Assembly (NCBI RefSeq): GCF_003386285.1 | Contig: NZ_QPNC01000002.1 | Location: 1 to 64,000 of the forward strand | DNA: 64,000 bases | From: Nocardiopsis sp. FIRDI 009 | GTDB taxonomy: Bacteria > Actinomycetota > Actinomycetes > Streptosporangiales > Streptosporangiaceae | Direction: 5' to 3' | Shown: piece by piece, positions 34,838 to 44,319 of the stretch | Layout of the letters: the number at the start of each line of letters is the position of its first letter | How positions within the stretch are numbered: position 1 is the first letter of the stretch | The notes under the pieces: model-generated | Databases searched by the model: none | The model's input: the letters and a program-made list of their open reading frames with translations, nothing else | Told to the model about the DNA's origin: nothing | Translations under genes and position numbers: made by a program

Positions 34838-36010
34838 CTAGCGACGCCGTTTGGCCCTGGCCGCGCGGGCCCGCTCGACGGCGGGTCCGATCGCCCCGGC
34901 CAGCGCCGCGACGTCCTCCGTGGTGGAGGTCCGGCCCAGGGACAGCCGCAGACTGCTCAACGCGGTGTCCGGGTCGGCCCCCATCGCCAGGAGCACGTGG
35001 CTGGGCTGGGCGACCCCCGCCGAGCACGCCGACCCGGTCGAACAGGAGATGCCCCGCGCGTCGAGCAGCATGAGCAGCGCGTCCCCCTCGCAGCCGGGGA
35101 AGGACAGGTGGGAGATCCCGGGCAGCCTCCCGTCGGGGTCGCCGTTGACGACGACGTCCGGCACCTCAGCCCGCACGCGCTCCTCCAGTTCGTCCCGGAG
35201 CGAGGCCAGGTGCTTGGCGTGCTCCTCCCGCTCGGCCACGGCGAGGTCGACGGCCGTGGCCAGCCCGCGCAGCAGGGGCGTGGACAGGCTGCCCGAGCGG
35301 ATGTCGCGTTCCTGGCCGCCGCCGTGCAGGACGGGAACCGGAGCCAGTCCCCGGCCGACGACCAGGGCGCCCGCCCCGACCGGGCCGCCGAGCTTGTGGC
35401 CGCTCACCGTCAGGGCGCTGACGCCGCTGGCGGCGAAGTCCACCGCCTCCGCTCCGACGGCCTGGACGGCGTCCGTGTGGAAGGGGATCCGGTGTTCGGC
35501 GGCCACGGCCGCCAGTTCGGCCACCGGCTGCACGGTGCCGACCTCGTTGTTGGCCCACATGACCGAGACCAGGGCGACCGAACCGGGGTCGCGTTCGATC
35601 GCCTCCCTCAGCGCGTGGGGGGCGACACGCCCCGAGCCGTCCACGGGGAGCGCCTCGAAGACGGCCCCCTGGTGCTCGGCCATCCAGTGCGCCGGGTCCA
35701 GGACCGCGTGGTGTTCGACCGCGCTGACCAGAATCCGCCGCCGCCGCGGGTCCTCGGCGTTGCGGGACCAGTACAGGCCCTTGACCGCGATGTTGTCGGA
35801 CTCGGTGCCGCCGCCGGTGAAGACCACCTCGTGCGGGGTGCAGCCGAGGGCGCCCGCGAGGCGTTCCCTCGCCTCCTCGACCGTGCGGCGCGCGGCGCGG
35901 CCGTGGCCGTGCAGCGACGAGGGGTTGCCGAGGGAGCCGAGCTCCTCCGTGAGGTCGGCGACGACCTCCGGACGGACCTCGGTCGTGGCTGCGTGATCCA
36001 GATACACCAT
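34838..36010 (-). CDS. Cysteine desulfurase (NifS/IscS-like)
   Basis: 390 aa. YLDHAATTEVRP at the start, a PLP pocket with TGGGTESDN and SAVEHHAV, the Schiff-base Lys206 in VSGHKLGG, and the mobile loop ISCSTGSACSAG with active Cys329 place it in class I (IscS/NifS). It takes sulfur from cysteine for Fe-S clusters or tRNA thiolation (upstream of mnmA in many actinobacteria, though mnmA is not in this window). TATTCT (complement of 36020-36025) is a possible -10, and GGGAGC lies before ATG 36010. It diverges from aroA. Confidence 0.93.
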   Translation of the reverse strand: MVYLDHAATTEVRPEVVADLTEELGSLGNPSSLHGHGRAARRTVEEARERLAGALGCTPHEVVFTGGGTESDNIAVKGLYWSRNAEDPRRRRILVSAVEHHAVLDPAHWMAEHQGAVFEALPVDGSGRVAPHALREAIERDPGSVALVSVMWANNEVGTVQPVAELAAVAAEHRIPFHTDAVQAVGAEAVDFAASGVSALTVSGHKLGGPVGAGALVVGRGLAPVPVLHGGGQERDIRSGSLSTPLLRGLATAVDLAVAEREEHAKHLASLRDELEERVRAEVPDVVVNGDPDGRLPGISHLSFPGCEGDALLMLLDARGISCSTGSACSAGVAQPSHVLLAMGADPDTALSSLRLSLGRTSTTEDVAALAGAIGPAVERARAARAKRRR

Positions 36011-36071
36011 GGCGCTCCCAGAATACGCCCGTCATCGCCGTCCACGGCCTCGGTCCCGATAACCTTGAGGC

Positions 36072-37355
36072 ATGCCTGACTCCTCGCGCCCCGCCGACCA
36101 CCACTGGCACGCTCCCACGGCCCAGCGCCCGGTGAGCGCGCGGCTGTCCCTGCCCGGCTCCAAGTCCGTGACCAACCGGGCGCTCGTACTGGCGGCGCTG
36201 TCACAGACGCCGTGCGTCGTGCGCCGCCCGCTCGCCAGCCGTGACAGCGAACTCATGGTCGGCGCGCTGCGCGCCCTGGGCGTGGGCGTCGTCCAGGACG
36301 GCGCGGACCTCGTCGTCACCCCCGCCGCGCTGCGCGGCCCGGCGTCGGTCGACGTCGGCAACGCCGGAACGGTCATGCGCTTCGTTCCGCCGCTCGCCGC
36401 CCTCGCCACCGGCGACGTCCACTTCGACGGCGACCCGCGCGCCCGCGAACGGCCCGTCGACGAACTCCTGAACGCCCTGCGCGCCCTCGGCGCGGACATC
36501 GACGACGGCGGCTGCGGCGCCCTGCCCATGACCATCCACGGCACCGGCGCGGTGCCCGGCGGCGAGGTCACCCTGGACGCCTCCGGGTCGTCCCAGTTCG
36601 TCTCGGCGCTCCTGCTCAGCGGCGCCCGGTTCGACCAGGGCGTGCACGTGCGCCACCAGGGTCCGCCCGTGCCCTCCCAGCCGCACCTGGACATGACGGT
36701 GGAGATGCTCCGAGCCGTGGGGGTGGCGGTCTCCACCGGGGAGAACTCCTGGCGGGTGGAGCCGGGACCGGTCAAGGCCACCGAGATCACCGTCGAACCC
36801 GACCTGTCCAACGCCGCGCCGTTCCTGGCCGCCGCCCTGGTCAGCGGGGGCGAGGTGACCATCCAGGGGTGGCCCGAGCGCACCACCCAGCCCGGCGACG
36901 AACTGCGGTCCCTGTTCACCCGCATGGGCGGCGAGGTGTCCCGTTCCGGTACCGACCTGACCCTGCGCGGCACCGGTCGGATCAACGGCATCACCGCCGA
37001 CCTGCGCGACGTCGGCGAACTCACCCCGACCATCGCCGCCGTGGCCGCCCTGGCGGACACGCCCTCGCGGCTCACCGGGATCGCGCACCTGCGCCGCCAC
37101 GAGACCGACCGCATCGCCGCGCTCGCGACCGAGATCAACCACCTGGGCGGTGACGTCGAGGAGCTGCCCGACGGCCTGGTCATCCGCCCCCGCCCGCTGC
37201 ACGGCGGCGTGTTCCACTCCTACGACGACCACCGGATGGCCACGTCCGGCGCGGTGATCGGCCTGTCGGTGCCCGGGGTGGAGGTGGAGAACATCGCCAC
37301 CACGCGCAAGACGCTGCCCGACTTCCCCGGCCTCTGGGCGGAGGTCCTGGCATGA
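36072..37355 (+). CDS. aroA: EPSP synthase, shikimate pathway
   Basis: 427 aa, full length. 3-phosphoshikimate 1-carboxyvinyltransferase joins PEP to shikimate-3-phosphate. Motifs: [19 protein letters not shown] with Lys31, [36 protein letters not shown] and [25 protein letters not shown] at 36060-36065 ends 6 nt before ATG 36072, a clear leaderless pattern. The stop overlaps the rsgA start (ATGA), so aroA-rsgA is an operon, an order common in actinobacteria. Confidence 0.97.
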   Translation: MPDSSRPADHHWHAPTAQRPVSARLSLPGSKSVTNRALVLAALSQTPCVVRRPLASRDSELMVGALRALGVGVVQDGADLVVTPAALRGPASVDVGNAGTVMRFVPPLAALATGDVHFDGDPRARERPVDELLNALRALGADIDDGGCGALPMTIHGTGAVPGGEVTLDASGSSQFVSALLLSGARFDQGVHVRHQGPPVPSQPHLDMTVEMLRAVGVAVSTGENSWRVEPGPVKATEITVEPDLSNAAPFLAAALVSGGEVTIQGWPERTTQPGDELRSLFTRMGGEVSRSGTDLTLRGTGRINGITADLRDVGELTPTIAAVAALADTPSRLTGIAHLRRHETDRIAALATEINHLGGDVEELPDGLVIRPRPLHGGVFHSYDDHRMATSGAVIGLSVPGVEVENIATTRKTLPDFPGLWAEVLA

Positions 37356-38362
37356 GCCGGACGCGGGGCGGGGGACGCCACCTGGACGAGGACGACATCC
37401 GCGTACGCGCCCGGGGCGGTTCCCGGCCCCGCACCCGGAAGCGGCCCAGGCACGAGAACGCCGTGGAGGGTCTGGTCACCGCCGTGGACCGGGGCCGGTA
37501 CCGGTGTCTGGTGAACGACGTCCCCGTCGTGGCCATGAAGGCCCGTGAGCTGGGCCGCGGCTCCATCGTCGTCGGCGACCGCGTCGACGTGGTGGGGGAC
37601 CTGTCCGGGCGGCCCGACACCCTCGCCCGCGTCGTGCGGGTCCGCGACCGCCGCTCCGTCCTGCGCCGCACCGCCGACGACACCGACCCCGTCGAGCGGG
37701 TGATCGTCGCCAACGCCGACCAGCTGGCCATCGTGTGCGCGCTCGCCGACCCCGCGCCCCAGCCCCGTTTCGTCGACCGGTGCCTGGTGGCGGCCTACGA
37801 CGCCGGGCTCGAACCGCTCCTGTGCCTGACCAAGGCGGATCTCGCCGACCCCGACGACCTGCTCCGGGTCTACGAGCCCCTGGGGCTGCCGTACGAGGTG
37901 CTGAGCCCGGAGGGGGACCTGTCCGGGCTCAGGTCCCGGCTGGCCGGCCGGACCAGCGTGTTCGTGGGTTCGTCCGGGGTGGGCAAGTCGACGCTGGTCA
38001 ACCGGCTGATCCCCGGGGCCGACCGGGCCGTGGGCGACGTGAACGCGGTGACCGGCCGGGGCCGCCACACCTCGACCTCCGCCGTCGCGCTGCCCTTCGA
38101 GGGCGGCTGGCTGATCGACACCCCCGGGGTGCGCAGTTTCGGGCTGGCGCACATCGAGCCGGAGGACATCGTGGCGGGTTTCGCCGACATCGACGAGGTC
38201 GCCCACGGGTGCCCGGCGGACTGCACCCACCAGGAGGGCGCCGAGGGCTGCGCCGTGGCCTCCGCCCTCGCCGAGGGGAGCCTGGACCCCGACCGCGTGG
38301 GGTCGATGCGCCGTCTGCTCGCCAGCCGGGAGGGCACCCTCGACGAGGAGCCCGGGGCCTAG
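37352..38362 (+). CDS. rsgA: Ribosome small subunit-dependent GTPase A
   Basis: 336 aa. An N-terminal OB-fold follows a basic tail, then the circularly permuted GTPase with [10 protein letters not shown] (G4) before [12 protein letters not shown] (G1, P-loop) and DTPGV (G3). The C-terminal zinc knuckle is [14 protein letters not shown]. RsgA helps mature the 30S decoding centre. It overlaps aroA by 4 bp. A perfect palindrome CCGGAGCGCTCCGG (38375-38388) lies just after it and may form a weak hairpin. Confidence 0.95.
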   Translation: MSRTRGGGRHLDEDDIRVRARGGSRPRTRKRPRHENAVEGLVTAVDRGRYRCLVNDVPVVAMKARELGRGSIVVGDRVDVVGDLSGRPDTLARVVRVRDRRSVLRRTADDTDPVERVIVANADQLAIVCALADPAPQPRFVDRCLVAAYDAGLEPLLCLTKADLADPDDLLRVYEPLGLPYEVLSPEGDLSGLRSRLAGRTSVFVGSSGVGKSTLVNRLIPGADRAVGDVNAVTGRGRHTSTSAVALPFEGGWLIDTPGVRSFGLAHIEPEDIVAGFADIDEVAHGCPADCTHQEGAEGCAVASALAEGSLDPDRVGSMRRLLASREGTLDEEPGA

Positions 38363-38447
38363 CGCCCGGCCGCGCCGGAGCGCTCCGGGCACGGACGGAT
38401 TCACCGGTTTCCCGACATCTGTCGGTCACGCTCGGTAGTCTCCTGCC

Positions 38448-39347
38448 ATGCCCGGATTCGACCACGAGCTCCAGGTGCGCCTGTTCCAGAACAATCCGGA
38501 ACTGGCTCCTGCCGTGCTACGCGACACGATCGGTTTCCCGGTGCCCGACTTCGCCCGTGCGGAGATCGGCTGCACCGACCACACCAAGCTCAAGCCCGTG
38601 CCCTTCAGGTCCGACGACGTCATCGTCCTGCACGACCATGACGGGGCCAAGGTGCTGGCCATCATCGCCGAGGTCCAACAGAAGAAGGACCAGGACAAGC
38701 CGTACACCTGGCCGCTGTACGTGGCCACCGTCAGAGAGATGCTGCGCTGCCCGGTCAGACTGATGGTGGTCTGCCCTGACAGGAACACCGAGGTGTGGGC
38801 GCGGACCCCCGTCGAGTTCGAGGCCGGCGGGACCGCCTTCGCGCCCGCGGTCCTGGGGCCGAGCAACACACCGGTGGTCGACGACGTCGACCAGGCGAGG
38901 CGTCTGCCGGAACTGTCCGTGCTGTCGGTGGCCGCACACGGCGACGACCCCGCCGTCCTCAAGGCCGCCGAAGCGGCCCTGGACGCCCTGCCCGAACACA
39001 CCAGGCTTGTCTACTATGACTTCATCGAGTCCAAGCTCAGCGCGGCGGCTCGGCAGAAGTGGGAGGAACTCATGGCGACCGGCACCTACGAGTGGCAGAG
39101 CGACTTCGCCCGCAAGTACGTCGGGCAGGGGCGTGAGGAGGGCCTCAAGGAAGGCCGCATCGAGGGTCAGGTGGTGGGCCGGATCGAGGGCGAGCGAAAG
39201 GCCCTGCTGCGTGTCCTCCGTGTGCGCGACGTCCCGGTCTCGGACTCCGCCCGCGACCGCATCGAACGGTGCGCCGACCTCACCGAGCTGGAGTCCTGGC
39301 TCGATCGGGCCGTGACGGTCACCGACGCCGACCAGCTCTTCGACTGA
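38448..39347 (+). CDS. Rpn-like PD-(D/E)XK nuclease-fold protein
   Basis: 299 aa. The N-terminal 160 residues look like a restriction-endonuclease fold: VIVLHDHDGAKVLAIIAEVQQKKDQ provides an ExQxK-type catalytic strand (AEVQQKK), followed by YVATVREMLRCPVRLMVV. A conserved EWQSDFARKYVGQGREEG motif leads to short EGR repeats likely to form a helix, and the C-terminus (VPVSDSARDRIERCADLTELESWLDRAV) resembles the tail of recombination-promoting nuclease (Rpn)/DUF4351-like proteins. TAGTCT at 38436-38441 ends 6 nt before ATG 38448. A clear paralogue lies at 54681-55544. Activity on DNA is inferred, not shown. Confidence 0.7.
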   Translation: MPGFDHELQVRLFQNNPELAPAVLRDTIGFPVPDFARAEIGCTDHTKLKPVPFRSDDVIVLHDHDGAKVLAIIAEVQQKKDQDKPYTWPLYVATVREMLRCPVRLMVVCPDRNTEVWARTPVEFEAGGTAFAPAVLGPSNTPVVDDVDQARRLPELSVLSVAAHGDDPAVLKAAEAALDALPEHTRLVYYDFIESKLSAAARQKWEELMATGTYEWQSDFARKYVGQGREEGLKEGRIEGQVVGRIEGERKALLRVLRVRDVPVSDSARDRIERCADLTELESWLDRAVTVTDADQLFD

Positions 39348-39370
39348 CCGCTCCGGCACACGAACACCCG

Positions 39371-39396
39371 GGGCCGGGGGGCACCCCCTCCGGCCC
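39371..39396. terminator. Hairpin between convergent genes
   Basis: GGGCCGG plus GGGG pairs with CCCC and CCGGCCC around a 2-4 nt loop. It lies between the ends of the Rpn-like gene (39347) and the DUF2087 gene (39407) and can serve both. Confidence 0.6.
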
Positions 39397-39406
39397 GACC
39401 GCGCCC

Positions 39407-39697
39407 CTACAGGTCCACCGTCCCGCCGCAGCGCCAGTACCGCGACCGGTCGCGCTCCATGAACCCCTCGTCCACCAGGCCGTGCCGCAGCACCGCCAGG
39501 TCCGCGCTGAACCCCGCCAGCACCGCGTTGACCTCGGCCTCCGTGTACCGGACACCCGGCTCGAAGGCACGCGCCACCTGGTCGAACAGCACCAACCGCT
39601 CGGCGCGGCGCACCGGAAGCGCGGTGATCCGGCCGTGCGGCATGTACTTCCTCAGCACCTTCCGCCGCTCCCGCTCCGACAGCGGTTCCTCCCACAC
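39407..39697 (-). CDS. DUF2087 family protein
   Basis: About 96 aa. LSERERRKVLRKYMPHGRIT, then RLVLFDQVARAFEPGVRYTEAEVNAVL, DLAVLRHGLVDEGFMERDRSRYWRCGG is the winged-helix-like DUF2087 pattern, a domain found alone or fused to DNA-binding domains; function unknown. The start is likely GTG 39697 after a G-rich AAGGGGGG site. It follows the TetR gene by 17 bp, so the two are one operon and DUF2087 may work with that regulator. Confidence 0.8.
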   Translation of the reverse strand: MWEEPLSERERRKVLRKYMPHGRITALPVRRAERLVLFDQVARAFEPGVRYTEAEVNAVLAGFSADLAVLRHGLVDEGFMERDRSRYWRCGGTVDL

Positions 39698-39714
39698 CGG
39701 AGACGCCCCCCTTC

Positions 39715-40299
39715 TCAGCGTCCGCGCGACAGCATCCCGTGCACGACCCGCTCGACCCGTTCCGCCGCCCGTTCCGGGTCGATCGGCTGCAACGCGTAGG
39801 AGACCGTCAGCCGCACCGCCACGTCCGCCACCGACTCCGCCAGCGACGCGTCCACCCACGGGCAGCGCTCCCCCACCCGCCACGCGATCCGCTCCCCCAG
39901 CACGTCCAGCAGCGGCGCCGACCTCGTCGTGAGCACCGGCAGCAGCTCCCGGTCACCGGTCACCACCGCCCGCAGCAGCGGGTTGTCGCGCGCGTTCAGC
40001 AGGATCAGCCGCGTCGCCCGGCTCACGGCGTGCGCCGGATCGTGCTCCTCCGTCTCCAGGAGCCGCACGACCGTGTCCAACAGCCCGTTGACCTCGCGCA
40101 CCACGATCGCCTGGAGGAGCCCCTCCTTGCTGCCGAACACGTTGTACAGGGTCTGTCTGGACACCTTCGCCGCCGCCGCGATGTCGGCCATCCGCTGTCC
40201 CTGCCACGCCCCGGCCACGATCTCGGCGTAGGCGGCGTCCATCAACCGCTCCCGCGCCGACATCCCCTCGGCGTGCCTGCGTCCGCTCGCGGTCTCCAT
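39715..40299 (-). CDS. TetR-family transcriptional regulator
   Basis: 194 aa. The N-terminal DNA-binding region (RERLMDAAYAEIVAGAWQGQ, MADIAAAAKVSRQTLYNVFGSKEGLLQAIV) is a standard TetR head; the rest is helical and holds the ligand and dimer parts. ATG 40299 (METASGRR) has GGGAGGATGGGGGG upstream; a longer frame to 40383 exists but is less likely. It is divergent from hisN and co-oriented with DUF2087. The ligand is unknown. Confidence 0.9.
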   Translation of the reverse strand: METASGRRHAEGMSARERLMDAAYAEIVAGAWQGQRMADIAAAAKVSRQTLYNVFGSKEGLLQAIVVREVNGLLDTVVRLLETEEHDPAHAVSRATRLILLNARDNPLLRAVVTGDRELLPVLTTRSAPLLDVLGERIAWRVGERCPWVDASLAESVADVAVRLTVSYALQPIDPERAAERVERVVHGMLSRGR

Positions 40300-40436
40300 C
40301 CCCCCATCCTCCCACCGAACGGTCCCGGCGCCCCGTCCTCCCGGACCCTCCGGCGGCCCCGGTGTGACTAACACTCTGGTCACGCGGGGGTGCCCCCATC
40401 GCCACCGGCGTCCCGGGCCGGGTAGCGTTACCGGCC

Positions 40437-41237
40437 ATGGCGTCCTTTGACGATGATCTGCGGCTGGCCCACGTGCTCGCCGACGCTGCCGACGACCTCG
40501 CGCTCAAGCGGTTCCGCGCGCTCGATCTGGTGGTCGACACCAAACCGGACCTGACCCCGGTGACCGAGTCCGACCGCCTGGTCGAGGAGACCCTGCGCGG
40601 TGTGCTCTCGCGCGCCCGCCCCCGGGACGCGGTCCTGGGCGAGGAGTACGGCAAGACCGGCAACAGCAACCGTGTGTGGGTCATCGACCCCATCGACGGG
40701 ACGAAGAACTACGTCCGCGGCGTCCCCGTCTGGGCGACCCTGGTCGCGCTCCTGGAGGGCGACCGGCCGGTCGTCGGCCTGGTGTCCGCCCCGGCCCTGC
40801 ACCGCCGCTGGTGGGCCTCCAGGGGCGGCGGCACCTGGACCGGACGCGGCCTGTCGAAGGCCACCCGCTGCCACGTGTCCAAGGTGTCGGAGCTCGCCGA
40901 CGCCTCGTTCAGCTACTCCTCGCTCACCGGTTGGGAGGAGCGCGGTCTGCTCGACTCCTTCCTCGGCTTGACCCGCTCGGTCTGGCGCACGCGCGCCTAC
41001 GGCGACTTCTGGTCCCACGTGATGGTCGCCGAGGGCGTCGTGGACGTGGCAGCCGAGCCGGAGCTGTCGCTCTGGGACGCCGCGCCGCTGCCGATCATCC
41101 TGGAGGAGGCCGGTGGACGCGCGACCAACCTGCGCGGTGGGGACTTCGAGGACGGCGGACCGCTGGTGTGCAGCAACGGTCTGCTCCACGACTCCGCTCT
41201 GACCTGGCTCAACGGCGGCCCCGCCCCCGTCCGCTAG
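40437..41237 (+). CDS. hisN: Histidinol-phosphate phosphatase (inositol monophosphatase fold)
   Basis: 266 aa. The metal sites of the IMPase superfamily are present: TESDRLVEETL, GEEYG, DPIDGTKNYVRGVP and LSLWDAAPLPIILEEAGG. The sequence fits the actinobacterial HisN, which removes phosphate from histidinol phosphate in histidine synthesis; inositol monophosphatase activity is the alternative. TAGCGT at 40423-40428 ends 8 nt before ATG 40437, so a leaderless or very short leader is likely. It is divergent from the TetR gene. Confidence 0.88.
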   Translation: MASFDDDLRLAHVLADAADDLALKRFRALDLVVDTKPDLTPVTESDRLVEETLRGVLSRARPRDAVLGEEYGKTGNSNRVWVIDPIDGTKNYVRGVPVWATLVALLEGDRPVVGLVSAPALHRRWWASRGGGTWTGRGLSKATRCHVSKVSELADASFSYSSLTGWEERGLLDSFLGLTRSVWRTRAYGDFWSHVMVAEGVVDVAAEPELSLWDAAPLPIILEEAGGRATNLRGGDFEDGGPLVCSNGLLHDSALTWLNGGPAPVR

Positions 41238-41329
41238 GGCGTGTCCGCCACCCGGGGCCGGTGAGCGCCCGACCGACGACCGTCACTTTCCACACCCAAA
41301 TCCTCACCCCGGGTAGTAATCTGCCGGGT

Positions 41330-41884
41330 GTGCTGACCACGACACCCCTGAGCGCCGCGCTCCGCCGCGCCGCCGCCCTCCTCGCCCCCGCCGCGGCCCT
41401 CGTCTCGGCCGCCGCCTGCGGTGGCGGACACGGGTACACGCCCGAGGAACTCGACGCGATGATCGCCGACCAGGTGCGCGCCTCCGCCTCGTCCGAGCCC
41501 ACGGCCCTCCCCGACACCGTGTTCGACCCCGACACCTTCATGTGCTCCCCGGCCGTCGACTCCCCCACCCCGGACACCTGGCGGACCAAGGCGCCGCGTA
41601 CCGACGTCTCCCCCGGCGCCCCCGTCCGGTTGGGCCTGCTGGCCGCCGAGAGCACCGGGGTCACCGGGGTGACCGTGACCGTCCTGGCCCCGGACGGTTC
41701 CTCGTCCTCCGCCGACGCCACCCTCTCCCCGGGGTCCTGGTCCCACGTCGACTACCCCGAGGACTTCACCGCCCCCGCCGAGGGGGCCACCGTGGCCGCC
41801 CCCACCGATGGTGTCCATACCGTTATCTGGAGCGACAGCGCCTCCGGCGCCCCGCTGACCTGTGACGGTTTCTCCGTCGGCTGA
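41330..41884 (+). CDS. Putative lipoprotein, unknown function
   Basis: 184 aa. A signal peptide is rich in Ala/Leu and ends SAAACGGGHG with Cys30, although the residue at -3 of the lipobox is Ala where Leu is usual. The mature part is 150 residues, partly beta-rich, with a second conserved-looking Cys in FMCSPAVDS and another in LTCDGFSVG that may form a disulfide. TAATCT at 41317-41322 ends 7 nt before GTG 41330, which supports this start. It precedes the ABC exporter operon by 154 bp, but no link is shown. Confidence 0.65.
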   Translation: MLTTTPLSAALRRAAALLAPAAALVSAAACGGGHGYTPEELDAMIADQVRASASSEPTALPDTVFDPDTFMCSPAVDSPTPDTWRTKAPRTDVSPGAPVRLGLLAAESTGVTGVTVTVLAPDGSSSSADATLSPGSWSHVDYPEDFTAPAEGATVAAPTDGVHTVIWSDSASGAPLTCDGFSVG

Positions 41885-42038
41885 CCCCCGACCGGTTCCG
41901 CCGCCCCCTGCGGCCACACACCCGGTCCCGCCGTGAACCGAAACTCCTCTTCCCTTCGTTGGGTGTCGTGAAACCACCCGATTCACGCGGGCCCGGCCGC
42001 CCCGACGGCGCCGGGCCCCACACACGGGAAGGGGCCGA

Positions 42039-43289
42039 ATGCTACGTTCCCTCACAGCCGGGATCGTGCTCGCCTTCACCGGTTCCCGGGCCAACATCGC
42101 CCGGACCATCCTGTCCTGCGCCGGTGTCGTCGTCGGTGTCGGCGCGCTGATCCTCGTGGTCACGGGCAGCGACTTCGGGCAGCGCTACGCCGTCGCCTAC
42201 AGCGAGATCCAGGGCGGACGCGCCGCGACCCTCCAGGTCGAGATCAACGGCGACGTCACCGACCGCGACGCCCTGGAGGAGGACCTGTACCGCGCCGGCG
42301 GCGAACAGGTCTCGCTCTACCAGATGCCGAGCGGCGCCGTCCGCGTCCGCTCCGGCGGCGCCGACGTGCCCGACGTGGAGATCCGCGGCGTCGACCCCGA
42401 ACTCGGCGACATCCGCCGCATCACCATGACACGGGGACGCTGGTTCACCGAGGCCGACCGCGAGTCCCTCGCCCCCGTCCTGGTGGTCAACGAGTCCCTC
42501 GCCGCCTCGATGGGCGATCTCACCCGGGTGCAGATCGGCACGGACCGGTGGGTGGACGCCCGCGTCGTCGGTGTCATCGCCGACTCGGGTATGGACTTCA
42601 CCTGGCAGAGTGCCTACCTCCTGCGTTCCCCCGCCACCGAGGAGATCCTCTTCGCCCCGCCCGACTCCGAGGAGGCGCCACAGGAGGGGTTCGGGTTCTA
42701 CGGCGGCTCGAACGCCTACGTCGTCCGGCTGGACCCGGACCACCCGGGGGTCGAGGACTACGGAGAGGGGTTCTCCGAGTCGCTGCGGACGGTCGCCTGG
42801 CGGTGGGGGGTCGAGGACCCCCAGAACGCGATCTGGAGTTACCGCGCCGACAGCGCGGAGATGCTGGAGGAGCCCCTGCTCTACATGACCTGGGGTCTCC
42901 TCGGCATCGCCTTCATCACCCTCGGCACCGGTCTGCTCGGCGTGCTCAACGTCGGGCTGGTCACCGTGCGCGAGCGCCGTCGCGAGCTGGCCACCTACCG
43001 CGCCCTGGGCGCGTCCAGGTTCACGCTCTTCGTGGCCGTGGTGATGGAGGCCGTGGTCGTGTCGGTCGTGGCGGGGATCGTCGCCCTCGCCGGGTGCTGG
43101 GCGCTGGCCGCCCTGGGATCGGCGGTCGTCACCGAGCTCGACCTCGTCCCGCCCGGCGTCGACCTGCGCGTCCCCCCGAGCGGTGTGCTCCTGGGGCTGG
43201 GCAGCGCCGCGGCCGTCGGACTGTTGGCCGGGATCATCCCCGCGGCCCGGGCGCTGCGCGCGTCCGTCGTCGCCGGACTCCGCGAGTAG
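42039..43289 (+). CDS. ABC exporter permease, MacB/FtsX type
   Basis: 416 aa. It has one N-terminal span (IVLAFTGSRANIARTILSCAGVVVGVGALILVV), a large outer MacB-like domain of about 200 residues (VPDVEIRGVDPELGDI, LTRVQIGTDRW), and three C-terminal spans after LLYMTWGLLGIAFITLGTGLL, with LATYRALGASR, the FtsX coupling motif. MacB-type permeases move substrates by mechanotransmission, not through the membrane centre. GGGAAGGGG lies before ATG 42039. It starts a permease-adaptor-ATPase operon. Confidence 0.9.
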   Translation: MLRSLTAGIVLAFTGSRANIARTILSCAGVVVGVGALILVVTGSDFGQRYAVAYSEIQGGRAATLQVEINGDVTDRDALEEDLYRAGGEQVSLYQMPSGAVRVRSGGADVPDVEIRGVDPELGDIRRITMTRGRWFTEADRESLAPVLVVNESLAASMGDLTRVQIGTDRWVDARVVGVIADSGMDFTWQSAYLLRSPATEEILFAPPDSEEAPQEGFGFYGGSNAYVVRLDPDHPGVEDYGEGFSESLRTVAWRWGVEDPQNAIWSYRADSAEMLEEPLLYMTWGLLGIAFITLGTGLLGVLNVGLVTVRERRRELATYRALGASRFTLFVAVVMEAVVVSVVAGIVALAGCWALAALGSAVVTELDLVPPGVDLRVPPSGVLLGLGSAAAVGLLAGIIPAARALRASVVAGLRE

Positions 43290-43299
43290 GAGACTCAAG

Positions 43300-44319
43300 A
43301 TGAGCAAGAAGAAGTGGATCATCGCCGGTACCGGGCTCGTGCTCCTGGCGGGGCTGGGCGGCGGCGCCTACGTCATGCTGCCGCGGGTGCTCGGCGGTGT
43401 CGGCGGCCCGGAGGTCCCCGTGGAGCAGGCCGCCCTGGAGGCGAGCGTGCCGTTCACGGTGGAGCTGGGCTCGGTCAGCTCGGTGATGGTGCTGGACGCC
43501 ACCGTCCGGGCCGCCCCCGGCGAGGACGTCGCGGCGCGGAACGGCGGCACCGTCACCCGTGTCTGGGTGGGCGACGGCGCCCCGGTCGAGAACGGCGCCC
43601 CGATCGTGACCCTGTCCGTTCCGAACACCACGGCCACCGGCGGGGAGGGGGCCGAGGCCCCCGCCGCACGCGAGGTCACGCTCTACGCGCCCCGCACCGG
43701 TGACGTCTCCGGAATCGGCGACCTGCGCGACGGTGACGTCGTCGAACCGGGGGCGGTCGTGGCGACGGTCGCCCCGGACGAGTTCTGGGCCGTGGCGTCA
43801 GTCCCGTCGAACGACCTGTACCGTTTCGGCGGCGAGCCCCGCGACATCGAACTGAGCATCGACCAGGGTCCCGCGCCCACCACGTGCGAGTTCGTCTCCC
43901 TGGGCCCGGCCGAGCGGGGCGGCGGGGGCGCCCCCGCCGAGGACGGCGAGGACGCTCGGGGCGGCGGAGGCGGCACCGAGCTGGTCTGCCGTGTCCCCGC
44001 CGGCGTCGAGGCGTACGAGGGCGTGACGGGGAAGCTGTCGGTCGCCGTGGAGGACGTCTCCAACGTCATCGCCGTCCCCGTGACCGCCGTGCGCGGCGCC
44101 TCCGACGAGGGCGAGGTCGTGGTCGTGGCCGAGGACGGTTCCCGACAGACGCGCGAGGTCGCCCTGGGTGTGTCCGACGGTTCCCTGGTGGAGGTCACCG
44201 AGGGTCTCAGCGTCGGGGAGCAGATCCTGGACCCGGTCCCGCTCGACCCCCGGTTCGACGTTCCCGGGGACCCCGAGGAGGAGTTCGCGGAGGACGAGTA
44301 CTTCATGGAGGGCGAGTAG
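43300..44319 (+). CDS. HlyD/MacA-like adaptor subunit
   Basis: 339 aa. An N-terminal anchor (WIIAGTGLVLLAGLGGGAYVML) precedes a biotinyl-lipoyl-like part (VEQAALEASVPF, NGGTVTRVWVGDGAPVENGAP, then DGDVVEPGAVVATVAPDEF), a barrel with an Asp/Gly-rich loop, and a C-terminal membrane-proximal domain (VAVEDVSNVIAVPVTAV). No long alpha-hairpin is visible, in keeping with the absence of an outer-membrane TolC partner in a Gram-positive. AGGAG stands before ATG 43300, 10 bp after the permease. Its stop directly abuts the ATPase start. Confidence 0.85.
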   Translation: MSKKKWIIAGTGLVLLAGLGGGAYVMLPRVLGGVGGPEVPVEQAALEASVPFTVELGSVSSVMVLDATVRAAPGEDVAARNGGTVTRVWVGDGAPVENGAPIVTLSVPNTTATGGEGAEAPAAREVTLYAPRTGDVSGIGDLRDGDVVEPGAVVATVAPDEFWAVASVPSNDLYRFGGEPRDIELSIDQGPAPTTCEFVSLGPAERGGGGAPAEDGEDARGGGGGTELVCRVPAGVEAYEGVTGKLSVAVEDVSNVIAVPVTAVRGASDEGEVVVVAEDGSRQTREVALGVSDGSLVEVTEGLSVGEQILDPVPLDPRFDVPGDPEEEFAEDEYFMEGE

